64,000 bases of DNA. Origin: Himantopus leucocephalus. Lineage: Eukaryota; Chordata; Aves; Charadriiformes; Recurvirostridae. The DNA is taken from assembly GCA_003993805.1 (NCBI GenBank), contig RSEF01000002.1:72563878-72627877 (forward strand). The letters are read 5' to 3'. The notes below the pieces were generated by a model. That model saw nothing but the letters and a program-made list of their open reading frames with translations. It was not told where the DNA came from and did no database searches. A program made the position numbers and the translations under genes. Below are positions 48,701 through 60,399 of this stretch, one piece after another; positions within the stretch are counted from its first letter, which is position 1; each line of letters begins with the position of its first letter.

Positions 48701-49599
48701 TCCTGCTTCCCTCCTGGGGCTCCCAGGGGAACCCAAGGCGGCCATGGGGGGTTTCTGGAATCGCTCCAGATGAGCAAACAGCAGCAGGGGATGCAGCAGA
48801 GGAAAGCGGGAAGGTGGCTGAGGGAACAGGTAAGTGGAGAGGAGAAGGAACGGAAAGGAAGAACTCTACAACAAGGAAAGGAGGATGCTGGAAGGGGCTG
48901 GTGCAAACAGCCCGGAGGAGCTCCTGCCACTGGAGGAGCTGCACAGCAAGCCCTAATGGGACCAGAAACATCCCCAGTCCTCAGAGGTCCATCCTAAAAG
49001 GCTCTTCTTCAGTCCAATATTTGTGTGAGCCCTGCTAGCATCTTTTCTGCAGAGAAAAAATAACGATGGAGAAGAAAGAAATAGATTTCAGAGAAAACAA
49101 GCATCCTTCTGCACCCAGAGACTGGACAGGAGGGAGAGATGATGAAGAAAAAGCATTTAGATCCAAATGGTGACATGTGTGTGAGTTAAGCTATTGACCA
49201 ATATGTACATCAGGATAGAGAAATATAATACTGGGATGGGCTATTCTATGGGCCTGATATTATTTTCTGATGCATTACATGTGGACATGTGTGAATTGCA
49301 TACTGCATAGTGATAAAAAGTTTTTGAATCCCTCAGAAAGTGGTCTAAATAAATATGGATATGTACATTTCTAGCAAGAGGAGTGCAAAATCTGATAGAG
49401 GGCTGCTCTGCTCTGGGAAATGAGGAGCGATTTCTGAGCCATCTCATAAAAACAATCACTCAGGTGATTAGAAAACCTTTTCACACAGGACAGGGATTTT
49501 TTTATTAGTATATAGAGGTGTCTCTGCTATTATTAGATGCTGCTGCTGTCGATATTGCGATACAGTAATAATTATAGTAACAATAAGAACAATGGTTGT

Positions 49600-49850
49600 A
49601 TTTATTGTATTCAGTGCATGATCTGTCACTCAGTTCTTTGAGTGGCATGAAAAACGCATTTATTTCAATCAATACATCTGCCAGGGGAAAATTGATGGCA
49701 AGACAATGTTTCTTTGAGGAAACCTTATTTAACAAAACTTTTGACAAGGAGATAAATCTGGATGATGAATGCCTAACAAGATTGGCATCAGTCACGGCTC
49801 TAACATTGGCCAAGGCAATCTTTGTTAATCACAGATATGTATAGCTGTTG
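49600..49850. promoter_or_regulatory. Candidate conserved non-coding element
   Basis: About 250 bp of complex, repeat-free sequence in the GFOD1 intron, spanning an 82-codon open frame (49596-49844, plus) and an overlapping antisense frame. Neither frame has splice sites or similarity that I recognise. I list it because long, repeat-free, moderately AT-rich blocks of this type are often conserved. This is weak inference. Confidence 0.15.
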
Positions 49851-50194
49851 CAAAAAATCGAGTTACTATAGCATAATGAGTCATAGCTCATGAACTGATT
49901 CATATTAACAGGGCATGTGTGTATTGCTAGTCTGCTCTAAGTGTGAAGGAAAATAACAGTGACTGAAGGAACATATTTTCCTTCACAGCTGAAACAGACG
50001 GCGAATGCGCACAGGGAGTAATACACCACCCTGCTGACAAGGAACAGCTCATTTGGCCACAGCAAATCAATGGCTTATACAGATTTTACAAACCCTGCAT
50101 CTCTTCCTCTGCATCAAAACATTATGAAGTAAAAGAACACGTGCACTCTTACATTTTATAGTCAACTGGGATGAGATGCACTTCACAAATATTA

Positions 50195-50294
50195 NNNNNN
50201 NNNNNNNNNNNNNNNNNNNNNNNNNNNNNNNNNNNNNNNNNNNNNNNNNNNNNNNNNNNNNNNNNNNNNNNNNNNNNNNNNNNNNNNNNNNNNN
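50195..50294. other. Assembly gap of 100 N
   Basis: Exactly 100 N, the conventional placeholder for a scaffold gap of unknown size. Flanks (cttcacaaatatta and atttgttccaattactc) do not overlap each other, so real sequence may be missing. Confidence 0.99.
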
Positions 50295-50379
50295 ATTTGT
50301 TCCAATTACTCTCAATCCCTCCATTCAACTTCTAGAGCAAAATGCACGCCATCAGTCCAGTACATTATAATACCTTTCT

Positions 50380-50640
50380 TTTCCACAGTAATGAAATCAC
50401 AGGGCAATCACAGCCTATGGTCGATCTCTATTCTCCTGAGGCATTATTATCTGTATTTAAATATGTTTCTTTTTGTGTTAGCTGACAACAACTAAATGCC
50501 CAGCTGTTATAAAGGCTTTGGGAGGATTAGGAAATCAGGCAGTTCAATTTTCTTTCAGCTTGCCTTTCCATCACAGAATTGTTTACGCTTACTGAGTCAG
50601 ACAAATTTATGGCTGATAATTAGAGTTAATTTTCTTTATG
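50380..50640. promoter_or_regulatory. Candidate conserved non-coding element
   Basis: A repeat-free block with gataattagagttaat (homeodomain-like), TGAGTCAG (AP-1-like, near 50595) and a long run of uninterrupted complex sequence. Enhancer identity is a guess from its look; only an alignment can support it. Confidence 0.2.
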
Positions 50641-53600
50641 TTTCTCTTGCCTACCCTTTCTACCCCTACTAAAACTAGCAAGTTGTAATCGGGTACTAAA
50701 TAAAAAAACTGACAGAAGATAAACATCAGACTAATGCCGGTGAGTAACTAATACAGCCATTAGTTTGGCAGATTTGTACAGGATTCATGAAGCTTTATGA
50801 ACATTTAAAAATTACATCTCACCAGCCAAATGACAGGGAAAGTACAGGAAACCCAAGCCTTAAAAAAACCGCACAACCCTACAAGTTGTAGGGTCAGATC
50901 CCTATCTGTATCTCATATGGCATCACCACGCAGAGCAGCAAAGCCTGTACTCTCCCTGCACTGCATATTTCAGAATTGTTTTTCTTCAGTAAACATTCAG
51001 TGATACTATCAGTTTGTATGAGTGCACTGCAGTTTCTAGTATTATCCTTTCTACATGCTGATTATATGAAGCATCAGCTTTGCTAACTACTTAACCCAGA
51101 CCCTGCTCCAAACCTTATTTCTCTGCAATATTTTCATCTTGAATATTTCTACTTCTTTTCCGCCCAGTGAAGTTTGAAGGATCTCTGTGCTGAAGAAAAT
51201 GTGTGTCTGGATGAATGGAGCATGCATTTGACCTAATTTTTTGATACAAGTGGTTAAAATGAATTCTAAAATCATTACTCACGTTCCCAAATACTGTACT
51301 GACTACAGACACCAAAGCACCCAACTGTGGACTGGGATGCACTAGCATAACCGGATGCATTTGAAAACTGCATCCCCTGCCCCCATTTTGACTTGAGTAT
51401 ATAAGCATATACAGACAGATGCACACACATGCAGAGAAAGGAACGTGAAAAAGAGTCCCTTTTGCATACCTAAATACAACTACATGGCAGGTGGAGGTGA
51501 GCAGTGTTACTCCTTTCATTCGGTAGTGTGTGTATGCACATTTGATGTCTCCCTGTGTGCATCTGCATGTACAGGCTCACACCATAAATCACGTCTTCTC
51601 TCTACAGCTGCAGAAATTGAAAATGTAAATTTATAATTATTGGGCAAACCCTACAAGAGCCCATAAGGCTGTGCTTAGCAGTGGAACCAGATTTTCCAGA
51701 GCAATGTGAAGTTATGCAGGGATGGACAAATACCAGGTTGCAAAACACATCTTGGGGAGGAGAACATTCTCTCAGTGGTTTCATACTCATGTCAGCAGGT
51801 CCCCTCTCTGCTCACTGCGTGGCCTCAGCAGCAGTACTGGGGAGACTGACATGACTGCTCCACTCTCAAGAAAGGCCTCGGCAGAGAGGAAGAGAAAAGT
51901 CAGGAAGCAAAAGGTGTCAAGATGAAACAGGTCAGCTGGACCAATCTCCCAACCTCACCTAAGGGGCTCAAGGCTGCCTCTTCTATCTGCTCGTTTCTGG
52001 TGTGCCATTTCACCGGCATCTGGGAGATTACAAAAGCATATAGACAACAGTCAGTCTGCAGGACAGTATTTTTCCACCTGCCTAGGTCATCAAAGTTTGC
52101 CTAAGACTATTTAGATAAGACCATGGCTCAATTCTTCATGGCTTCTCATTTCTGCTTCACAGTCTACGTCCTCTGCTCAGACCAGTGGTGGTTTTCACAT
52201 CTTGCCAAGAACAGCAAGGATCAGGACCACAGAACACCCAGCTGAAGAAAGTTAGTTAGCTTGGCAGACATAAGAAAATCAAGCCTGTTTAATTAAAAAG
52301 CTGATCATAATGAAATCCCTTTGTTGGGATGCTCTCAAGCCAAAATACGTTCTCATAGAAAGCCCCACCTCTCCGAGTGAGCGTTGAGTAGCACAGCTCT
52401 ATCCCAGCCATTACTGGGTCTGGTTCCTTCAGTCCAGTCCCACTCCCATTTTGAAGTTAATGAGAATTTGATAATAGAGTTTTCCAGGGAGTTGGCATCA
52501 GGCCTTAGCAAGATTCAGGTCAAATTTACTTCCGCTGTAATCCCATTAATTAAAGTAGTCACACTGGCCATTGGTCTGGCTCTTCGAGCAACATGGTCAA
52601 TGGAACAACAGTGAATAGATGACAAGCAAACTGTGGTTTAAACTAACTACACTTTCGTTAAGTTCTCATCCAACACTACTTCAGAATTCTCAGGTTCTTT
52701 GAGAAACTTCTAAATAAATTATAAAGCCCCCCCCACACACACAAAGACAGCAGCCTTAGAATTGGTATACTTTCTCAGGTAGTATTTTATTCCTGTCAGC
52801 GAGAGCTAAGTACCACTAAAAAGGAGCCATAAACCCATTTTGAAAAGCAGCAGCGAGAATGGATCAAAGTGAATCAGCAATTCTAACTATGTGAGATGCT
52901 GACATCGTGCTTCCCTGGCTCCAACCCTGGGTCCACGAGAAAGATGGATGCTTGATTAATTACTCCCCAGACTGCAGAGCTTACACAAGAGCCAAGGACT
53001 CAGCGGCAGCCCAGCCAGCTGACTCAGATAGCAATAACTCATCAATTGCAATCTGCCTGGATGCCAGATTGCCCTGTCTGCAGTCAGTCCACAGACTAAT
53101 CCTCATGAAAGGGTTTCTTGGAAAATGCCATTCACGGTCATGCTGGCTAAGAGTGCACTGGACAAGACACAGCCACGCTACAGTAGCAGCTGAAGCTGTA
53201 TTCCACTATGCTTTTCCACAGCTTGCTGTAATGGGAGACTGGGAACTCTTCCCCACCACTGAAAATCTGCTGGAAAACACGTCAACACTAGAATGTTTCC
53301 CCATTATGTTCAGTAGGCTGGATCTAGTCAATTATGGTAGCCCAATTTGACACGTTCTTTATCAACCTGAATGCCTCAATCCATTTGTATTGTAATCCCA
53401 GGACCCCCTTGTGCTAGATGCTCCACAAGCACACAATGGAAAACGAGACCCTGTTCGAAACAGGCTTTGTTTTAGCATGGACCAGAAAGACAGGTCAACG
53501 TGGGTAGTTCCTCTCGCTGTGCCACCTTCAGACAGACCTTCTTGCTACAGGAGAAGTGCAGCCCAGGCTGCCGTATCTTATGCTGCTCTGAGCTCGCTGC

Positions 53601-54249
53601 AAGGCTATATTCGGATCTTATCCCTCTGAAGCCCCAGGAGAACTTGAAGTAATATTCAAGGGGTAGAAACTTAAAGGGGAGAGCTCTCCTGCACTTGACC
53701 TGTGCCACAGTGGGTGAAAGAAACGTAATTTTTATCCACCTACACTCTTACAGGTACATATCTCATTCAATGAAGAATAAAATACCTGTAAAGTAGGTCA
53801 GTAATTCTTAGAAAGCACTTGCACTTACGTTTCCTTTCAGAAGCTGCGTAACACACTGATCTCCAAGGAAAAGGAGGGCAGAAAGGAGGCATTTTCAAGT
53901 GAGTAAGAATCACTTTATTTCTGAATGACAGTATGCGGCTAGAAGCCTAAAGCCCTTCAACTACTGCATTTTTCAATCACAGATTTGGCTCAGATTGCTA
54001 TGCAAAACAGCCCTAGAAAGACTTTTTCAACCTAGTAATACTGTTTTCCCCACATACAGGCTGTTTTCTACCTGTAGCCCCTAAAGAAGAAGAATGAGCA
54101 GGAACTCACGAGGAGAAATATCACAGTGGGCACGGACAGTTTTCACTGTAAGTCCTATTGAGATGCTAACTCTGATTGATCTTCCCACAGAGCACCTCTC
54201 CACTCAAACATGGCAACTCAGGAGGCCCAGGGTTGGGATGCTAGAAAGA

Positions 54250-54660
54250 AGCTTAGGCTAATTAATTGCATTTCTTTTTTTCTGACTGCAGTGTTTTTCT
54301 GCCCTGCTGGATACTAAGAGGCCAGCACTGGTTCCTCTGATTAACAGTACCTCATCGTGAAATCAAAAGAAAAGCTGCAGGCTAAAGAAAACTGGATTTT
54401 TGTTAGCAAGGATTTGCTCTTGGCGAATAATTATAATTGCCAATGTTAAAAGGAGATTGTGAATTAACTACAGCAGACATAAAAAATAAATTTGGAAAAA
54501 AGCTTTCAATAATTACAGTGCATATGTCAAATGGAAATTACTCCAATTTGCATAGCTCTGCAGTCACACTGTACAATATCTCAAGTGGCTTCATAACAAC
54601 AAGCTCGTATCTTTAAAATCATTTAATATAGCCCAGGGTTTTAATAACCCAAAAGACACT
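54250..54660. promoter_or_regulatory. Candidate conserved enhancer with POU octamer
   Basis: About 400 bp of repeat-free AT-rich sequence with a perfect octamer ATTTGCAT (54546-54553), TAATTAATTGCAT near 54259, and aataattataattgcc near 54427. The combination of POU and homeodomain sites without repeats is common in deeply conserved neural enhancers. It lies in GFOD1 intron 1. Motifs are seen; conservation and function are inferred. Confidence 0.3.
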
Positions 54661-55730
54661 TCAGTAAGTACAGACGGAAAGCTAGCCTAGGATTCTTCAT
54701 TTTTTTAGGCCATGTCTACACACAGTTCGTTATTATTTCATAACGATGCATTAAAAAACATACCATCCCCACCCCCAAGCACACACATGGTTTTACTGAT
54801 AAAAAGTACTTTATTGTGGTTTGGCTTATTTCTATAGGTCATCTTTTATTCCAGTATAACCAGCAACATTAGAAGCCACACCAACTGCAACTCTGCATGT
54901 AAAACATAATGTCCCTCATCTTACACCAGGACTAATTTCCATGCAGGTCAGACCGACAGCTCCTTGGGAGGTCTGAATTATTTGTGATGTGCTTCAGTCT
55001 GGATGAAGTTTCTGGTTAGAAACCTGAATGTGACCATGTGTGGGCGGATTTAGAGAAGAGCTTTGCTCTGCACTCCAGCTGAGGATCACAGGCTCACGGG
55101 CCATCAGAGAGGACCCCTCCGGGCCAGTCACATAAGGGTGCCACTCGGGTCTTGTGTGTTGCGGCACTGATTCCAAATTCATATGCTTGTTGCTGCTTTG
55201 GAATGGAGGAAATTTATTAAAACCACCCTCTTATTTTCCCTTTCATTTATGACTCCAGCCTATTTGAACTTGAACTGGAAATCTTCGTGCTGAACAGAAG
55301 GCTCCCTAGGACATGTCAGAGCTGAGCTTTTTGGCCCTTCAGTGTCATCACCTACTTCCATCTTAACTGCAAGTTTGTACCTCCACCTGTCACAGAAGAA
55401 ACTGGAGTCAGATTGTCAGATTATCCCTTTGCAGGAACAAGGATAACCAACAGGTAACCACAGTGTTATTGAAAGCAGCCACGGGTCAGTTATGGACCGC
55501 AGTTCACTCACTGATCTCAAAGCACTTGATGAAGCCAAGCAGGTATCAACCTCCCTCTGCAATGACCAAAGAAAGAGGAGTCACGAAGTTTGATGATTTC
55601 TCCTGGTACAGATATTGTGACAGTGGCAAAAGCAGCAACCATATCTAACCTCTTCCTCCTAGCACCTGCAGGAATTACACCATCCTATCAGCTTTTCCAT
55701 CCAATTTTGCAATCATTTCCACTTTTCTTT

Positions 55731-55748
55731 AAAAAAAAAAAAAAAAAN
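55731..55748. other. A homopolymer ending at a single-N join
   Basis: Seventeen A residues are followed by one N at 55748. As at 15060 and 60399, the N marks an unresolved contig join at a homopolymer. Confidence 0.85.
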
Positions 55749-58700
55749 AGCCATGTCTGCACTTAGGACGCTGTTGGAATATTTCAACTTTCTGTGTTAA
55801 AAGCAATTGCTGTTTAGCTGGAAGTGAAAGACCAAACCTCAGCAGTAGGAGTGTTGGTCTAACTGCCTAAGGGCAGAGGTTTCCCAGAGACTTTGTGTGT
55901 AGCAAAACCTCCAGGCTCTTGTTCTCCTGCCTCCACACAGTTAACTGCAGCAGGCTGAGGGAAATACCAGCTTTAGGCTAGAGTCACCCCTGGCTATTTG
56001 CCTGTACACCAGCAGGTAGAGAGAAGTGGGGGAGGGTCCTGAAACAAAAACTCCCTAAAAACGTGGCAGCAACACCACCTGGCCACGGTTATACTCAGCA
56101 GCAGCAACAGGTCTGTGTGGAGAGACACCAGTCAGTCGGGCAAGCCCTCCAGAGAGCTAAGCACTGGCTGCAAGACATTATTTGCAATATACCTGTTTCC
56201 AGCTAAGGGTTAATACTTACCCCACCTAACTAGAAATGAGCATAGTGCCAAACACAGGAGAGGCCAACTTCTTTGCAGGCAACTGGCTGCCAGCAGAAGC
56301 TCACCCCCATGACTCAGTGCGCCAAGAGGGAGATGCCAAAACAACTATTTGCGGTTTCTGGTGAGGTAAGTCTGGTCCGAACGCAGTGCTGCAGGGCGCT
56401 CAGCTGCTCAGGGGAACCGCTGCAGTAACGCATTTCCCTCCAAGCCCAAATTTGGCTCAGTAATGGCTAACTGCACGTTGTTACACCTGCCAAAAGCGTG
56501 GTGGCCTGGGTGAAACGAGAGGCTCACCCTGCCTCCAGGTGCCAGTCACAAAGCATCACTGTCATCAAAACCACTCTGGCCAAGACCGGTGACTCCCCTC
56601 AGGGCCCTCCCAGCAGGATGGCTGGGGCAAAGGCAGAGCCCAACAGCCATCCCCAGGCTCAAGGCACACACTGATGCTCACGCTGCCGTGCCCTGCATCT
56701 CATAGGCTGTCCTGACCATAAGCGTTTTGGTTTCCCACGTTTGTCAGCCTATGAGCAAACTTTTTACTAGTAGCATGCACTGAAGAGGTGTTTCTGTTGC
56801 AGCAGTAAACATGTCCGACCAAACACTGCATTGTCCCACAAACTTAGGCGTTTCTGCCAGGGACATTACAATAGCTGGCTTTCCCCCCAAGGCAGAAGTC
56901 AAGGGTACCACCCAAACAAATCAGAGTTAGTTTTCCAGGACATGGACACCTGAGGTATTTTACTGAACACACACACATCCTTACCCTCCAAGGGCACATC
57001 AATGCAAAACAGTATGTACACATTCCTTTCCTCTCCTTCTTTGAGCAAGTACCTGCACATAGGTCTCCCGTTTTCTTAAAGATGATCCGAGAACATATGG
57101 GCAAGGTCAGACAGAGTAGATGGATGATCCTTTGCCACAGGAAAATATAGCCAGCATACCTTTGCACAGCACTATCTGTGTATTGACCGCTGCTTGCATT
57201 GTCTGCGCTGCTACCTTGGAAGAGACATGACTTGGTGGATCTGAACAGAGACTGTCCTGCTGCTGGGGTTGGGGGATGCTACAGCAGAGGCTGTAGCGAG
57301 TTGCTCACATCTCCAGAAGCTCAGAGTACCAGGAGACAACAGGCTGCTGGATCTTTAGGGATTTCTTACATGTGCTGCCAAAATACTGCATGCATTTTGT
57401 ATGTTGCCTGGATATTTAGATTCCTTAAGTGAGTTTTTGTTCACTGGAGATGTGTTCAGTTTCAAAAATGCTTTTTCTAAACTGTGCAGTTTGTATTTGT
57501 CCTTGAGGCCTGACAGGACATAAAATGTGGCAACGCGCTGGAACAGCCTCTCTGCTGCAAGCTCCGTTTTGCACTACAGCAGCATATTTAACAGAGGAGT
57601 TTTCCAATTCTATAGGACGTCATCACCACAATACACATTTTTTTAGCTTGGACAAGCCTGAACTTTACTGTTATGCTATAGGTGTGGCTTCCCTTTAATA
57701 AAACTATTTTTAACGCTACAATACTCGAGAGTGAACAAAGCACATGCCTGTGCTGATGCCAGTGTTTTTACAATACAGCAGGTTTCGGTTGGCTCTGTGA
57801 CACAGAAAAGAAGCTGGGCTTCACAGAAATTTGGATGGTTCCCTTCTGAGTCACACCCAGTTGGGCTACCCTTTGGAAAAAATTTGTGTCGTTTGCTCTT
57901 AACAAAACTGGCCCTCCTCAGTCTACAGTGAATAGTTTGTTCTCTATGGTTTGTAGCTTCTGTTGTTGTCATCACTGGTTTGGTTCATCTAAAATTGTCC
58001 CTTCCACAGTGAGAATTGACAAAACACAGAAATCTGGTCACCTGGTCACAGTATTCTGCTGAGGGGAAGCGATGCCAATTCCAGCTCATCTCTTGCTCTT
58101 CTGCTTCTATTTCAGGAGAGACTCTAATGCATCCCTTTATTTACAGAAAGCAAACATTCCCAGTGTGCGTGTTCCCTCCATTACTGAAGAGTTTTCATTG
58201 CCATGCAAATAACCCTCCAAAGCACAACAAGCAATGAACACATCCAGACGAAATATCGGGCTGCAACACGTCTTCTTCATTCATCCACATCTGGTCCCAA
58301 GTTGAGTCAGTTGCCCAGGAAAATTTGAGGGTAGGCAACAAAACATCAATTTCAGAGAAAGGAAGAAGGAAAGAAAGAAGCTGGTTCTCTGACTTCTGGC
58401 ATTATTGTACAAAGCCAGGAAAAAGGTGACAATATTACACAGAATATAGAAAATGAAGAAAGAATCTTCTAGAGGAAAGGAAAAGTTTTGTTTAATACAA
58501 TCTGTAACTTAAGCAGGATTTTTTTTCTTCCAAATAGCCTGTGATAATTCCACTAATCACTGAAAAAAGCTAAAAGGAGGCAGGCAAGACCTGTCATTCA
58601 TAGGCAAGTATCTACCACAGGCTTAGCTTTCCAGCATATGCTTTCCCAGTGACAAGGACAGAGCAGCACACCTCCAGCTCTCAGATGGAAGCAATTATTA

Positions 58701-60374
58701 GTGCGAAAACAGCCCTTCCTAGGAGCAAACAAATGAACCCTATGCACAGTCTGATTAACGACTACTCCCATGCAGATATGTAAACAGCCACATTGTTGCT
58801 ACCTTAGCTTAGCAAAATTTTAAAGTTACGTGATTTTTATTCACTTGTTTATGCTGTTCTGCCAAGCACTGGGGTTTTGGAGGGGATCCCATTTAGAGGA
58901 CAGAGGGTAGCTGCAGAAACAAAGAGCACAGAGCTCTGCTGTCCAGTTCTCCCCCAACTATGAAAACGCAGTATCTTTCAGATTTCTCTTCTATTTGCTA
59001 GACGTAAATGGTTTATTCCCTCCAGCCCAAATAGTATCTAAGAAGAATGTTACTGCTTTCTCTACGGTGAATATACTAGGCAATGTTGTTGGCTCCTGCC
59101 TCAAAATACTCCAAATGCACTTACAAAAAATCATTTTTTTTATTGACTATAGTTACAGGAGAGATCTCTGCAAGGACTGTGTCCTGCTCACCCCCAGCCA
59201 GCTTTATACAGAGATGCTCTTGTGCACAGGTGGAGGCACAGAAGTATGACAGGAAAAGCCTTCTGATCGGGTATCTCATAAGTGGGAACTGAGCATGCTC
59301 TACTACTCCCAGGAGGATGTCGAAACTTCGGAGTGCGAAGCATCCCTTTGATTGTCCAAGGGGACAGCTATAGGTACCTCCACTGCATACTGTAACGTGT
59401 TTTAATCTCAGCCCTCTCCCCCTCCATTCAGAAAAATTTTTTCACTCAGGTGTGGAACATACGGCTGGTGACACTGGTTGGAGTCTCAACTCCACTGTCC
59501 CTTGAGCCAGAACAGCAAAGGCATTGGACCATCCTCCAACACCCTTTCCTGAAGTGCGTCCGCAGGACACAAGTTCACCCCTAGTTGCCATAACTGGCTG
59601 CAAAAGACCTCGACACACAGCAGCAGGAGGAGCATGGGGTACACCCACATTACAAAAGGGTGATCGCATTAGAGAGTCAGGCACAGGCAGCCCGGCATGG
59701 CTTTGCTGCACGACGGTTTCCACGCAGGCTGACACTGGGGTCTGAGTGCCAGAGATCTGTGTCAGCCACAAAACACTGACACAACCTCACAGCCAGTCTG
59801 CAAGTGCAGGAGCCCCCGATGCTGGTTATGAAAGCAAGGGAAGAAGAATACCATATCCAATTAAAACTTAAACGACTTTGACTGCCTCCCTGAATGACCA
59901 GAGATGACTTTCCACCGATTGAGTTCAGCTAAGGCTTCTCAGCCATTAATCTGCAGTCCCTTTAGGGGACTGGATCTGCACTGGAAGCACTTTTTACTTC
60001 CCCCGAAGGAATTACGCAATTAAGTCCTGCGTTCAGTGCTGGGCTTTGTCTCCCTATAAAACATTTCAATCGGATCAGGCAGTTTTAACAAAGAGAGACT
60101 GGGCAGACCCTATCTCATCTGTGGCTATTCATCCGTCACAAACAGCCACTGCAACTTATCTGACATTTCCACTGAAGCTCACAAGGAAGACCACCTCTGC
60201 ATAACACAACCAAAATGTCCTCGGGGAGAACATGAGTCTCAGCATCACAGGGGCAGAGGAGCAGGAGGGGTTGGCTTCCCCCTCCTTGGGCAAGACCCTG
60301 CTCCAGTTGCCTCACTAGGGCTTAATTTAATTTTCCACACAAAGTCACCCACAGCTTCTTCTCTTCAATTCTGT

Positions 60375-60399
60375 CCCCCCCCCCCCCCCCCCCCCCCCN
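60375..60399. other. C homopolymer ending at a single-N join
   Basis: Twenty-four C residues are followed by one N at 60399. The run is probably where sequencing failed, so its length and the bases beyond the N are uncertain. Confidence 0.85.

Noticed and set aside
48340..48930. 196-codon minus-strand open frame, with a 142-codon plus-strand frame opposite
   Set aside because: Both strands are open over the same purine-rich/GC-rich stretch. No domain, no flanking splice sites and no resemblance to a known protein.
52907..53350. 147-codon plus-strand open frame
   Set aside because: No recognisable domain, no promoter or splice context, inside GFOD1 intron 1. A length like this occurs by chance in 64 kb.
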